This document shows, one piece after another, positions 1 to 6,992 of a DNA stretch of 8,330 nucleotides. This DNA comes from JBEKTY01 sp049515555 (GTDB taxonomy: Bacteria; Planctomycetota; Planctomycetia; Pirellulales; Thermoguttaceae), in the NCBI GenBank assembly GCA_049515555.1, contig JBEKTY010000260.1:1-8330 (forward strand), written 5' to 3'. How positions within the stretch are numbered: the stretch's first letter is position 1; the number at the start of each line of letters is the position of its first letter. Position numbers and translations under genes: made by a program. Under the pieces are notes generated by a model. It was not told the DNA's origin, did no database searches, and was given only the letters and a program-made list of their open reading frames with translations.

Positions 1-480
1 CACCACGGCCCGCAACCGCCCGATCCCCAGGTGGTCCACCAACAGCCGCTGCACATCGACCATGTCGGCCACGGTGATGACCGGGAAATCGGGGCCGTAG
101 GGCCGGCCGGTCTCCGGATTGGTGCTATTCGGGCCGGTCGTTCCGCGGCAGCCGCCCAGGATGTTCGGACAGATCACGAAATACCGGTCGGTGTCGATCG
201 GCTTGCCCGGTCCCACGGCGATCTCCCACCAGCCGGGCGTATCGTCGGGGTCGTGCCGGGCCACGTGCGAGTCGCCCGACAGTGCGTGGCAGATGAGCAC
301 CGCATTGTCGCGCCGCAGGCTGAGCCGTCCGTAGGTCTCGTACACCACCCGCACGCCGGGCAACCGGCTGCCCTGCTCCAATTCCAGCGGCTCGGGGAAG
401 GTCACGCACTGGGCGTGCCGCAGCGGCTGGGCGTTGCGAACGCTATCGCTACTCTCGAAAACTGACGGATCAACAGGCAT
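1..480 (-). CDS. metX: Homoserine O-acetyltransferase, N-terminal 160 codons (partial, runs off the left edge)
   Basis: This alpha/beta-hydrolase enzyme transfers acetyl from acetyl-CoA to L-homoserine, the committed cytoplasmic step towards methionine. Reading the minus strand from ATG at 480-478 gives an uninterrupted 160-residue frame to position 1. Family motifs are clear: NAVLICHALSGDSHV (59-73), GWWE (83-86), GPGKPIDTDRYFVIC (90-104), NILGGCRGTTGPNSTNP (106-122), YGPDFP (128-133) and LGIGRLRAVV (151-160). The GGSMGG nucleophile-serine motif of the family would follow immediately, outside the window, so the catalytic triad cannot be checked. The related serine/homoserine O-succinyltransferases share this fold, so the acyl donor is inferred; the metY partner favours acetyl. 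No good Shine-Dalgarno precedes the ATG, but the N-terminus has the usual length before the first conserved block. It lies 158 bp downstream of metY on the same strand. Confidence 0.93.
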   Translation of the reverse strand, partial: MPVDPSVFESSDSVRNAQPLRHAQCVTFPEPLELEQGSRLPGVRVVYETYGRLSLRRDNAVLICHALSGDSHVARHDPDDTPGWWEIAVGPGKPIDTDRYFVICPNILGGCRGTTGPNSTNPETGRPYGPDFPVITVADMVDVQRLLVDHLGIGRLRAVV

Positions 481-582
481 ATCACTAGTGTAAAGCTCGC
501 CCCGCGCGGGCGAAAGGGGGAAGGGGGGAAGGATAGGGATGAACGACACAATTGAGCCGGCCGATGGTTTCAACAAGCGTCT

Positions 583-603
583 CCGGCGGCTGTTAGCCGC
601 CGG
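583..603. terminator. Perfect 9-bp hairpin in the metY-metX spacer
   Basis: CCGGCGGCT, loop GTT, AGCCGCCGG form a perfect GC-rich stem-loop between metY and metX. There is no T-run on either strand after the stem, so it does not fit the classical intrinsic terminator. It may cause pausing, attenuate read-through into metX, or protect the metY mRNA 3' end. Calling it a terminator is only the closest category. Confidence 0.4.
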
Positions 604-610
604 CAATTCT

Positions 611-641
611 CCAATCCCTAATCCCTAATCCCCAATCCCTA
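611..641. repeat. TAATCCC heptamer array ending in the metY stop codon
   Basis: About four units of a 7-bp repeat (CCCTAAT, with some units CCCCAAT) run up to and into the end of metY. The metY stop codon, TAG on the minus strand (639-641), is read from the CTA of the last unit. Further arrays of the same unit lie at 7175-7211 and 7573-7592. Confidence 0.8.
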
Positions 642-1949
642 CCGTTGCGAGGCCCGCAGCGCCTGGTCCAGGTCGGCGATAATATCGCGGACGTCCTCGA
701 TCCCCACCGAGAGGCGCACGTACTCCGGCGTCACGCCGGTCTGCTCTTGCTCCTGCGGTGTGAGTTGCGAATGGGTCGTCGTGGCCGGGTGGATGATGAG
801 CGACTTGGCGTCGCCGATATTTGCCAGGTGGCTGAAGAGCTTCACGCTGTTGATCAGCTTGGCGCCGGCCTGCTTGCCGCCCTTGATCCCGAAGCCGACG
901 ATCGCCCCTGCGCCGTCGGGCAGATATTTTTTCGCGTTGGCATAGTCGGGGTGGCTGGGAAGTCCGGGATAGTTCACCCAGGCCACGGCCGGATGTTGGG
1001 CCAGGAACTCGGCCACGGCCAGGGCGTTCTGGGAGTGCCGTGCCGCCCGCAAGTGCAGCGTTTCCACGCCCAACAAGGTCAGGAAGGCCCCGAACGGGCT
1101 CTGGCAGGCCCCCGTATCGCGCAGCCAGTGGGTGCGGATATGGATGATGTAAGCGATATTGCCGATTGCGCGCAGCGCCTCCTCGAAGATCATGCCGTGA
1201 TAGGCGGGGTCGGGGGCGGTGAATTCCGGCCACTTCGGCGGGTCGGCCGCCCAGGGGAACTTGCCGCTATCGACGATCGCCCCGCCGATGTGCACGCCGT
1301 GGCCGCCGAGAAACTTGGTCGTCGAATAGACCACGATGTCGAAACCGTGCTCGATGGGGCGAAACAGCGCCGGCGTGAGCGCGGTGTTGTCGATGATCGC
1401 CGGCAGGCCATGGCGGTGCGCCACCTCGCTGATGCGGCGATAGTCCGGAACGTCGTTCTTCGGATTGCCCGGCGTTTCCAGGTACACGGCGCGGGTGTTC
1501 TTGTCTACGAGCTTGTCGATGCCCTCCGGCCGGCTGGGATCGAAGAACCGCACCTCGACGCCCAGTTTGGCCAAGGTCTGGGTGAACAGGGTCCAAGTCC
1601 CGCCGTAAAGGCTATTGGCGGAGACGAAGTTCTGTCCGGCATGCACGATGGTCAACAACGACGCGGTGATCGCGGCCTGTCCGCTGGCCAGCGCCAGGCC
1701 GGCCGCGCCGCCGTCCAGGGCCGCCAGGCGCTTCTCCAGCACATCGTTGGTGGGATTCATCAGCCGGCTGTAAATGTTGCCGAACTCACGCAAGCCGAAC
1801 AGGGCCGCCGCGTGCTCCGTATCGCGAAACACGTAACTGGTCGTGGCGTAGATCGGCACGGCGCGGGCCGTGGTCGTCGGATCGGGCTGCTGGCCGGCGT
1901 GCAGGGCCAGCGTCGCTAACCCAAGGGGGCGGGCCTGGTCGGATGACAT
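639..1949 (-). CDS. metY: O-acetylhomoserine sulfhydrylase (O-acetylhomoserine aminocarboxypropyltransferase)
   Basis: This PLP enzyme of the Cys/Met-metabolism family makes L-homocysteine from O-acetylhomoserine and sulfide in the cytoplasm. The 436-aa length is normal for MetY and longer than the usual ~390 aa of MetB/MetC/MetZ. Visible motifs are LALHAGQQPD (14-23), PIYATTSYVF (32-41), YSRLMNPT (60-67, with Tyr60 and Arg62 at the cofactor phosphate in this family), LASGQAA (87-93), NSLYGGTW (112-119), ETPGNPKN (158-165), DNT (187-189, Asp holding the PLP ring nitrogen), YSTTKFLGGHG (208-218, with Lys212 as the Schiff-base lysine) and LSVGIED near the C-terminus. The ATG at 1949-1947 has AGGAG (1960-1956) 6 nt upstream, which fixes the start. 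It is followed by metX, giving a two-gene direct-sulfhydrylation unit. Activity on other O-acyl substrates cannot be excluded. Confidence 0.95.
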   Translation of the reverse strand: MSSDQARPLGLATLALHAGQQPDPTTTARAVPIYATTSYVFRDTEHAAALFGLREFGNIYSRLMNPTNDVLEKRLAALDGGAAGLALASGQAAITASLLTIVHAGQNFVSANSLYGGTWTLFTQTLAKLGVEVRFFDPSRPEGIDKLVDKNTRAVYLETPGNPKNDVPDYRRISEVAHRHGLPAIIDNTALTPALFRPIEHGFDIVVYSTTKFLGGHGVHIGGAIVDSGKFPWAADPPKWPEFTAPDPAYHGMIFEEALRAIGNIAYIIHIRTHWLRDTGACQSPFGAFLTLLGVETLHLRAARHSQNALAVAEFLAQHPAVAWVNYPGLPSHPDYANAKKYLPDGAGAIVGFGIKGGKQAGAKLINSVKLFSHLANIGDAKSLIIHPATTTHSQLTPQEQEQTGVTPEYVRLSVGIEDVRDIIADLDQALRASQR

Positions 1950-1966
1950 CTTCCTCTCCTTTTAAT

Positions 1967-2004
1967 TACCCGTTTGGCGGTTTGAGATACCCGTTAGGCG
2001 TTTG
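1967..2004 (-). repeat. Direct repeat in the metY leader
   Basis: On the minus strand CAAACGCCTAACGGGTA (2004-1988) is followed after 3 nt by CAAACCGCCAAACGGGTA (1984-1967). The two copies are near-identical with a 20-21-nt period. They lie between the predicted transcription start (~2032) and the metY Shine-Dalgarno (1960-1956), so they would be transcribed. They could be a two-turn protein site or an RNA element. I could not fold this into any known SAM riboswitch class. Confidence 0.55.
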
Positions 2005-2038
2005 TGGAATACCGCGTGAAGCCGCATGTCGAAAATAC

Positions 2039-2067
2039 ATTATCATGTTTACAAACATCATCGTCAA
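2039..2067 (-). promoter_or_regulatory. Predicted sigma70-type promoter of metY
   Basis: On the minus strand TTGACG (2067-2062) and GATAAT (2044-2039) are separated by exactly 17 nt. Each matches the -35 and -10 consensus at five of six bases. The predicted start near 2032 gives a leader of about 80 nt before the metY ATG. It is an unusually good match for a GC-rich genome and sits in a local AT-rich island. Confidence 0.6.
2042..2061. promoter_or_regulatory. Palindrome between -35 and -10 of the metY promoter (candidate operator)
   Basis: ATCATGTTTACAAACATCAT contains a perfect inverted repeat ATGTTT-AC-AAACAT (2045-2058). Allowing one mismatched pair it extends to 20 bp. It fills the spacer between the metY -35 and -10 hexamers, where a bound protein would block RNA polymerase. 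The binding protein is unknown; a repressor responding to methionine or sulfur status is only an inference from the gene it controls. Confidence 0.5.
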
Positions 2068-2181
2068 TAGCAGCCGGCCGAAGATTTTCGCCGCCCGGGG
2101 CATGTTGCAATTGTAGCGGCCCGGCAATCCCCAGGGGTAGCCGTGGGGCAAGGTGTTCCCCTTTTGCAAAGGAAAAGGCGA

Positions 2182-2241
2182 AATCGGCGTAGATTGGCCC
2201 GCGCAAGCGGTCTTAGAATTAGGGTGCAATCGGCGCAGATT
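2182..2241 (+). repeat. Spaced direct repeat upstream of the LamG-like gene
   Basis: AATCGGCGTAGATT (2182-2195) and AATCGGCGCAGATT (2228-2241) match at 13 of 14 bases and start 46 bp apart. They flank a TAGAAT (2214-2219) that could be a -10 box, but no convincing -35 box stands at the right distance. The pair could be activator sites for the plus-strand gene beginning at 2268, or chance. Confidence 0.4.
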
Positions 2242-2267
2242 ACACCACAATCGAGGAGAAAAGAACC

Positions 2268-4583
2268 ATGGCGAACCGGCGATTGACGCTCAGTCTGTTA
2301 GCGGTGGCGGTAATAAGTCTGTCGGCTGCGGCTTGGGGCGACGGGGGACGGGCGACGGACGACGGGCAACGCAAGTTTACCTTCGACGGCAACAACTCGC
2401 TGGCCGGCTGGACCACCAGCGGCGACGTGGCCCTTGACCCGGCCAAACAGCGCGAAGGCCGGGGGGGCACGCTGCGGGTCGGGCCCGGCGGCAAGGCCCT
2501 GCTGAAGCTCCGCGACCGGGACGAGTCGGGCAAGGTCGAGTTGTGGGTCTACGACGACGGCACGGTGCCGGAAAACGCCAAGGCCCCCCGCGTCGGTCCG
2601 CGCTGGGGACTGATCCAACGGGACGGCCACGTATTGGCCGCCGGCATCCTCTATAACAGCTATCTGGGCGGCAACGAGGGCTACACGGCCACGGCCTACG
2701 ACGGCAAGACGTGGTTCAACGAGCTGTTCTGGCTAGGCGTGAACCGCATGCCGCCGGGCTGGCACAAGTGGACCTTCAACTTCGATCCCGAGGCCGGCCT
2801 GCAAGTGTTCCACAACGGCAAGGAGTTGGGCGCGGTCGATGCCGGCAAGGTGGGCCTGCAAGGATTCAGCTCGATCGCCATTTGGGGCGACCAGCAGGGG
2901 GGCCGCCAACAGAGCGTGTGGGTCTCGGAGGTCGGCGTGGCCCTGGGCGGCCCGGTGAAGATGGTTTCCACGGCCGGCCAAGGCGATCCGTGGGACGAGA
3001 AGGCCGTGGCGGCCGATGCGGCCACGGCCTGGCCCGTGACCATGTATACCCGAGAGAACCCGCCCCCCACGCCGAAGCTCGAAGAGCTGAAGCTCGTACC
3101 CAGCGTATCGCAGTACGGCATCACCTGGACCTTCGAGCAGCCGGCCCGCGCCGGCCGGTTCGTCAACGGCGACTGGTACGTGGTGGGCCCGGTGACGGTC
3201 AAGGCCATCGAGCCCCAGCCGCTTTACGGCAGTCAGATTCCCAGGTACCAGTTGGACCACATGGACAAGGAGCGGCCGGAGCAGTCGCGGGTCCGCAACG
3301 GCTTCATGGTCAATCCACCGGCGGAGATGAAGGTGGCTTACGACAGCGGGGTGCGAAACTGGTTCGACGCCGGGCTGGTGCAGAAGCTGCCCGCCGAGCT
3401 CAAGCCCGGCGACTCGCTGGTGGCCACGATCAGCATGCCCAAGGGCCTGCGTCTGAAGGCCCCCTTGTGGCACGATATCGAGCGGGGCGTGGACGACAGC
3501 ACTCCCATCCGCACCGCCGCGGTGCTGACCTGCGTGGCGGGGCCGCAGCCGGCCGACGCCTTCCGCCCGGCCTTCTGCGACCGCCGGCCGCGGAGCTATC
3601 TCAGCCGGAACCTGAAGCGCGACCTCCTGCCCACCTTGGCCGTGCCAAAGAGCACCGGAAATCTCGAGCAGTGCATCCGCTTCACGCGGCGGCCGTGGGT
3701 CGGCACCGGATTCTTCGGCTTCGAGGGACCGGCGGAGAACATGCCGCAATACGGGCGGGACTACGGCCGCGTGGCCGGCATCTGCGCCTTGATGCTCTGC
3801 ACCGATCTGAAGCCCGAGCAGAAGGAGCCCCTGCTGGTGAACTATGTCCAGGTGGGCATCGACCTGGGGGGCATGATCCGCGGGGGCCATCCCGGCTGGA
3901 CCGGCTTCGGCGGCCACGGCAGCGGCCGCAAGCTGCCCATCGTCTTCGCCGGCCTCCTGCTGGGCGACCACGAGCTGGCCAACATCAACAAGTCGTTCCC
4001 CAAGGCCAGCTTCGGCGAGGACGAGCAGACCGCCTATGCCGATTGCTGGACGGGCGCGAAGGTGGTCTTCGCCGGGCATTCGGCCATCGACGCGGCGACC
4101 GGCACGGCCCGCTCGCGGGGCAACAACTGGGGACCTTACGAGCATACGCCGCCGGCCCAGTGGGGAGAGGGCCAGAAGACCAGCGAGAACTATCGCCGCT
4201 GCTGCACCAGCGTGGCCTGGGTCGCCCAGGCGCTGGCCTTGCGGCTGATGCACGCCGAGCAGACCTGGGACCACGAGGCCTTCCTCGATTACGTCGATCG
4301 CTGGATGTACGAGGACGACACCCCCTTCCTCAAGACCCTCAAGGAGACCACGGGCAACGATTACGATAAGGACTGGTCGCGGGAAGGCCAAAGCTGGGAG
4401 CCCTTCGTCAACGAGATGTGGGCCAAGCACCGGACGACCCTGCCCGCCCCCACCGACGGCTGGAAGCGGCAGCACGACGACTCGTACTACCGCACGGCGC
4501 TGGAGCGGGCCGCAGCCGAAGGCCAGCCCATCCAAAAGCCCCGGCCCAAACGCACGAAAAAGGCCAAGCCCGCCGGACAGTGA
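2268..4583 (+). CDS. Secreted protein with LamG-like N-terminal domain and a large unassigned domain
   Basis: I do not recognise a named gene. The 771-aa protein starts with a signal peptide (basic MANRR, hydrophobic 6-20, likely cleavage near Ala22), so it is exported. Residues ~36-228 look like a concanavalin/LamG-type beta-sandwich: FDGNNSLAGW (39-48), VELWVYDDG (90-98), WHKWTFNFDP (165-174), then a VFHNGKELG strand turn and a terminal WVSEVGVALGG (218-228). Residues ~275-425 are a second beta-rich part (GITWTFEQPARAGRFVNGDW, 284-303). Residues ~465-725 look helical, with conserved-looking GFFGFEGP (481-488), HPGWTGFGGHGSGRKLP (541-557), DCWTGAK (592-598) and paired cysteines CC (645-646). 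That fold could be an alpha/alpha toroid as in polysaccharide lyases, but I cannot assign it. The C-terminal tail is very basic (KPRPKRTKKAKP). The start is set by GAGGAG at 2253-2258, 9 nt before ATG. Confidence 0.85.
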   Translation: MANRRLTLSLLAVAVISLSAAAWGDGGRATDDGQRKFTFDGNNSLAGWTTSGDVALDPAKQREGRGGTLRVGPGGKALLKLRDRDESGKVELWVYDDGTVPENAKAPRVGPRWGLIQRDGHVLAAGILYNSYLGGNEGYTATAYDGKTWFNELFWLGVNRMPPGWHKWTFNFDPEAGLQVFHNGKELGAVDAGKVGLQGFSSIAIWGDQQGGRQQSVWVSEVGVALGGPVKMVSTAGQGDPWDEKAVAADAATAWPVTMYTRENPPPTPKLEELKLVPSVSQYGITWTFEQPARAGRFVNGDWYVVGPVTVKAIEPQPLYGSQIPRYQLDHMDKERPEQSRVRNGFMVNPPAEMKVAYDSGVRNWFDAGLVQKLPAELKPGDSLVATISMPKGLRLKAPLWHDIERGVDDSTPIRTAAVLTCVAGPQPADAFRPAFCDRRPRSYLSRNLKRDLLPTLAVPKSTGNLEQCIRFTRRPWVGTGFFGFEGPAENMPQYGRDYGRVAGICALMLCTDLKPEQKEPLLVNYVQVGIDLGGMIRGGHPGWTGFGGHGSGRKLPIVFAGLLLGDHELANINKSFPKASFGEDEQTAYADCWTGAKVVFAGHSAIDAATGTARSRGNNWGPYEHTPPAQWGEGQKTSENYRRCCTSVAWVAQALALRLMHAEQTWDHEAFLDYVDRWMYEDDTPFLKTLKETTGNDYDKDWSREGQSWEPFVNEMWAKHRTTLPAPTDGWKRQHDDSYYRTALERAAAEGQPIQKPRPKRTKKAKPAGQ

Positions 4584-4612
4584 CCAAGGGCCCGCGAGAA
4601 AATAACCTTTAC

Positions 4613-4713
4613 AATTGCCAAACGGGTGGCACGTCCCTGAGCGGAGCGAAGGGCGTGGTTCGTGGGCCTTCCACGCCCTTCGTTCCTCAGGGCGTGCCAC
4701 CCAATTGCCAAAC
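4613..4713. mobile_element. MITE-like hairpin element with 11-bp flanking direct repeats
   Basis: A 79-bp inverted-repeat unit (4624-4702) begins GGGTGGCACG and ends CGTGCCACCC. Pairing runs 10 bp, a bulged T, 7 bp (CCCTGAG/CTCAGGG), a small internal loop, then 12 bp (CGAAGGGCGTGG with CCACGCCCTTCG) around a 12-nt loop. It is bracketed by identical AATTGCCAAAC at 4613-4623 and 4703-4713, as expected of a target-site duplication. It codes for nothing and lies between the two secreted-protein genes, where its RNA hairpin could stop or stabilise transcripts. A GTG start for the next gene (4662) would fall in its loop and is not believable. Confidence 0.7.
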
Positions 4714-4733
4714 TTCTTCTTTCGCGGGCGCAA

Positions 4734-6992
4734 ATGACGTGCAATAACATCCTTTCCCGCTCGTGCTTCGTCCTCGTGGGCCTCGTTGCCACGGCCATGC
4801 TGCCGGGCCGGCCGGCGCAGGCCCAGCCGCTTGAGGTCCGGCGGCTCGTGGTCCGGGCCGACGAGGCCTTCGAGCTGGGCCAGGGGGCCTGGGACGTTAA
4901 GCTCGACCGCGGCGGCGCCGTTACCCTCTACGACCACGTGCTGGTCGAGGACGATGCACCCGGCGTCGGCGGCGACGCCGAGTGGATGCAAGCCGATAAT
5001 AAGTCGCCGGCAACCGAGCTGGGCGGCGGCACGCAGATCAAGAAAGTGCTGCACGTCGAGCGGCCCGCCGCGCGGGAGGTCCGGCTCTGCCTGCCCGCGG
5101 CAGTGAGCATACGCATCAACGGCCGGCCGTTGGACACATCCGGCCTGCTGAGCGACGGCGGCCCGTATCCCTATCCGCCGGTTCCCCCGGGGCTGCTGAA
5201 ACCGGGCGACAACGAGATCGTGCTCTGCTGCCCGGCCGGGGCGCCACGGGCAATCAAGTATGCCCCGCCCGAAGACATATTGCGCAACGCGCCGGACCGC
5301 CGGGGCCGGCCGCCGCGCAGCTTCCAAAGCCTCGACGGCGGCCAGACCTGGCAGGCCATCCGCGGCGAGTACCTGGTCCGCTTGCACCTCGTGCAGTTCG
5401 TGCCGCAAGGCCATTTCATCTCGCCGGTGCTCGACCTGGGGCAAGCCGGGGAGCAACCGAATGTAGCAGGCACACGCCGTGTGCCGTCCGCCGTGCCTCA
5501 AGTGTCAGGCACACGCCGTGTGCCGTCCGCCGTGCCTTATTCCGCTTCAGTGGACGGCACACGGCGTGTGCCGGATACATTGGCGCGGCCCGTCGGCGGT
5601 TACGCCGAGCAGTATGACCCGCTGGGGCTGCCGCTTGTGGTCCGATCGGTCGCTCTGCGCGCGGATGCCGAGCTGCCGGCGGGCACGGCCGTCGAGCTGG
5701 CCGTACGCACGGGCACGAGCCCGGTTTACGAGCCCCAGCGGTGGTCCGATTGGCGTCCGGCCGGCGCGGCCCTGGCCGCGGGCCACCGCTACCTGCAATG
5801 GCAGGCCACGCTCCGCTCGAGCGATCCGCTGGCCACGCCCCGGCTGCGCGGCGTGGCGGTGGAAGCCCAACTGCTGCGGCCGGCGGCGCCGCCCTGGGCC
5901 GCCGGCCTGCGGGTCGTGGCCTGCCACAACGAGCAGATCCGCTACACCTCGATGCCCTTTGAATATGAAGACCCGCGCCATCCGCGGATGGTCGCCCTGC
6001 GGCGGAAGTACAATCTGGACGCCGTGGTCGCCCCCGCCACCAGCGAGACTGAGCGGCTGGTGCGGCTGCGTGACTGGGTGGCGCACCAATGGCAGTACCA
6101 GCCGCCGGCGAAGGACTATCCCGCCTGGGACGCCGACGAGATCCTCCGCCGCAAGATCGGCTTCTGCGTGCAGTATGCGATCGTGATGATGCAGGCCGCC
6201 GTCAGCTTGGGGCACCAGGCCCGCTTCGTGTTCGGCCACAACCCGGGCGGCACTTACGAAGGCGGCCACGAGTGCTGCGAGGTCTGGTCCAACGAGCACG
6301 CCAAGTGGGTCTTCTACGACGTGCACCAGAACTGGCACTACGTCGATCCACGCAGCCAAGTACCCATGAACCTGTTGGAAGTCCACGACCTGGTGATGAA
6401 AACCTATTATGCCGGCCGGCCGGTGACGCTGGCCAACCGGCCGCACGAGCGGCTGCCGACCGACGGGATCGCGATATGTTACGGGCGCTCGATGGCGCCG
6501 GGCATGCCGGCCGAAAACTGCGCCAGCCACTATGCCGGCGGCCGCTATACGGCCCCCACCCGCTGGCTGTTTGTGAACTGCGTGCCCCGCAACAATTTCT
6601 ACGCCCATGCCTATCCCCAGCCGAAGCAGCAAGGGTGCGAGTGGTGGGCCTGGTCGGGCTACTGGTGCTGGCAGGATGCCCAGACGCCCACGCAATGGCT
6701 GTTTGGGCGTTTCACCGGCCGCCGCAGCGACCTCGATTGGACGCTCAACCAGGTCCATTTCGCGGCCACAGTGACCGATCGGCCCGGCGAGCTGGCCGTG
6801 CAGATGGGCACCGTTACGCCGTATTTCCAGACCTTCCGGGTCTGCATGGACGGGCAGGGCTGGCAGGATTCGCCGCGGGCCTTTACCTGGCCGCTGCACA
6901 CCGGCCGCAACCGCCTGGAGATGCGCGTCCGCAACACGGCCGGGGTGGAAGGCCCGCCGAGCTTCCTGGAAGTCGACCGGCCCCAAATGTAG
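4734..6992 (+). CDS. Secreted transglutaminase-like domain protein carrying in-frame palindromic repeats
   Basis: This 752-aa exported protein has a signal peptide (hydrophobic 11-23, AQA cleavage near residue 30). Residues ~40-170 form a beta-sandwich resembling sugar-binding jelly rolls (VSIRINGRPLD, 124-134; LKPGDNEIVLCC, 155-166). A second beta-rich region (~215-380) is interrupted by repeat-derived sequence at ~245-283. The transglutaminase-like core is at ~435-555: KIGFCVQYA with Cys478, GGHECCEVW with His512, and WVFYDVHQNWHYVDP with Asp529, a full Cys-His-Asp triad. A C-terminal beta domain (~672-748) looks Ig/FN3-like. Such cores can be peptidases, amidases or cross-linkers, so the reaction is not assigned. 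The ATG at 4734 is chosen because it places the signal peptide at the N-terminus; no clear Shine-Dalgarno precedes it. It lies 150 bp after the LamG-like gene on the same strand. The stop codon is supplied by a repeat copy. Confidence 0.88.
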   Translation: MTCNNILSRSCFVLVGLVATAMLPGRPAQAQPLEVRRLVVRADEAFELGQGAWDVKLDRGGAVTLYDHVLVEDDAPGVGGDAEWMQADNKSPATELGGGTQIKKVLHVERPAAREVRLCLPAAVSIRINGRPLDTSGLLSDGGPYPYPPVPPGLLKPGDNEIVLCCPAGAPRAIKYAPPEDILRNAPDRRGRPPRSFQSLDGGQTWQAIRGEYLVRLHLVQFVPQGHFISPVLDLGQAGEQPNVAGTRRVPSAVPQVSGTRRVPSAVPYSASVDGTRRVPDTLARPVGGYAEQYDPLGLPLVVRSVALRADAELPAGTAVELAVRTGTSPVYEPQRWSDWRPAGAALAAGHRYLQWQATLRSSDPLATPRLRGVAVEAQLLRPAAPPWAAGLRVVACHNEQIRYTSMPFEYEDPRHPRMVALRRKYNLDAVVAPATSETERLVRLRDWVAHQWQYQPPAKDYPAWDADEILRRKIGFCVQYAIVMMQAAVSLGHQARFVFGHNPGGTYEGGHECCEVWSNEHAKWVFYDVHQNWHYVDPRSQVPMNLLEVHDLVMKTYYAGRPVTLANRPHERLPTDGIAICYGRSMAPGMPAENCASHYAGGRYTAPTRWLFVNCVPRNNFYAHAYPQPKQQGCEWWAWSGYWCWQDAQTPTQWLFGRFTGRRSDLDWTLNQVHFAATVTDRPGELAVQMGTVTPYFQTFRVCMDGQGWQDSPRAFTWPLHTGRNRLEMRVRNTAGVEGPPSFLEVDRPQM
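5460..5581. repeat. Three copies of a palindromic repeat inside the coding region
   Basis: The core GGCACACGCCGTGTGCC occurs at 5469-5485 and 5508-5524, and inverted at 5556-5572. The two direct copies belong to a 39-bp tandem unit sharing 32 identical bases (5467-5498 and 5506-5537). Flanking AATGTA-type sequence precedes copy 1 (from 5460) and, on the minus strand, the inverted copy (5581-5573). All three are read in frame as GTRRVP. The 39-bp period is a multiple of three, so the gene stays open. Confidence 0.9.

Noticed and set aside
508..535. G-quadruplex beside the metX start
   Set aside because: There are long G runs, but a clean four-tract pattern requires splitting one run, and similar purine-rich stretches occur elsewhere in the spacers.
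645..1919. 424-aa open frame on the plus strand opposite metY
   Set aside because: It is the antisense of a clearly identified enzyme; its composition (rich in R, G, V, H) and lack of motifs are typical of a GC-rich shadow frame.
1950..2110. SAM or SAH riboswitch ahead of metY
   Set aside because: I looked for the core elements of SAM-I, SAM-II/V and SAH types on the minus strand and could not assemble one; the predicted leader is also only about 80 nt.
4662..4733. Upstream GTG start for the transglutaminase-like gene
   Set aside because: It lies in the loop of the inverted-repeat element and would put 24 residues ahead of a normal signal peptide.
2733..5501. 922-aa open frame on the minus strand
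   Set aside because: It runs antisense through two genes that have signal peptides and recognisable domains, and through the hairpin element between them. It has no domain of its own.
5467..5572. CRISPR array
   Set aside because: The repeats are only 17-32 bp, one is inverted, spacing is irregular, and they lie within a coding frame with no cas genes nearby.
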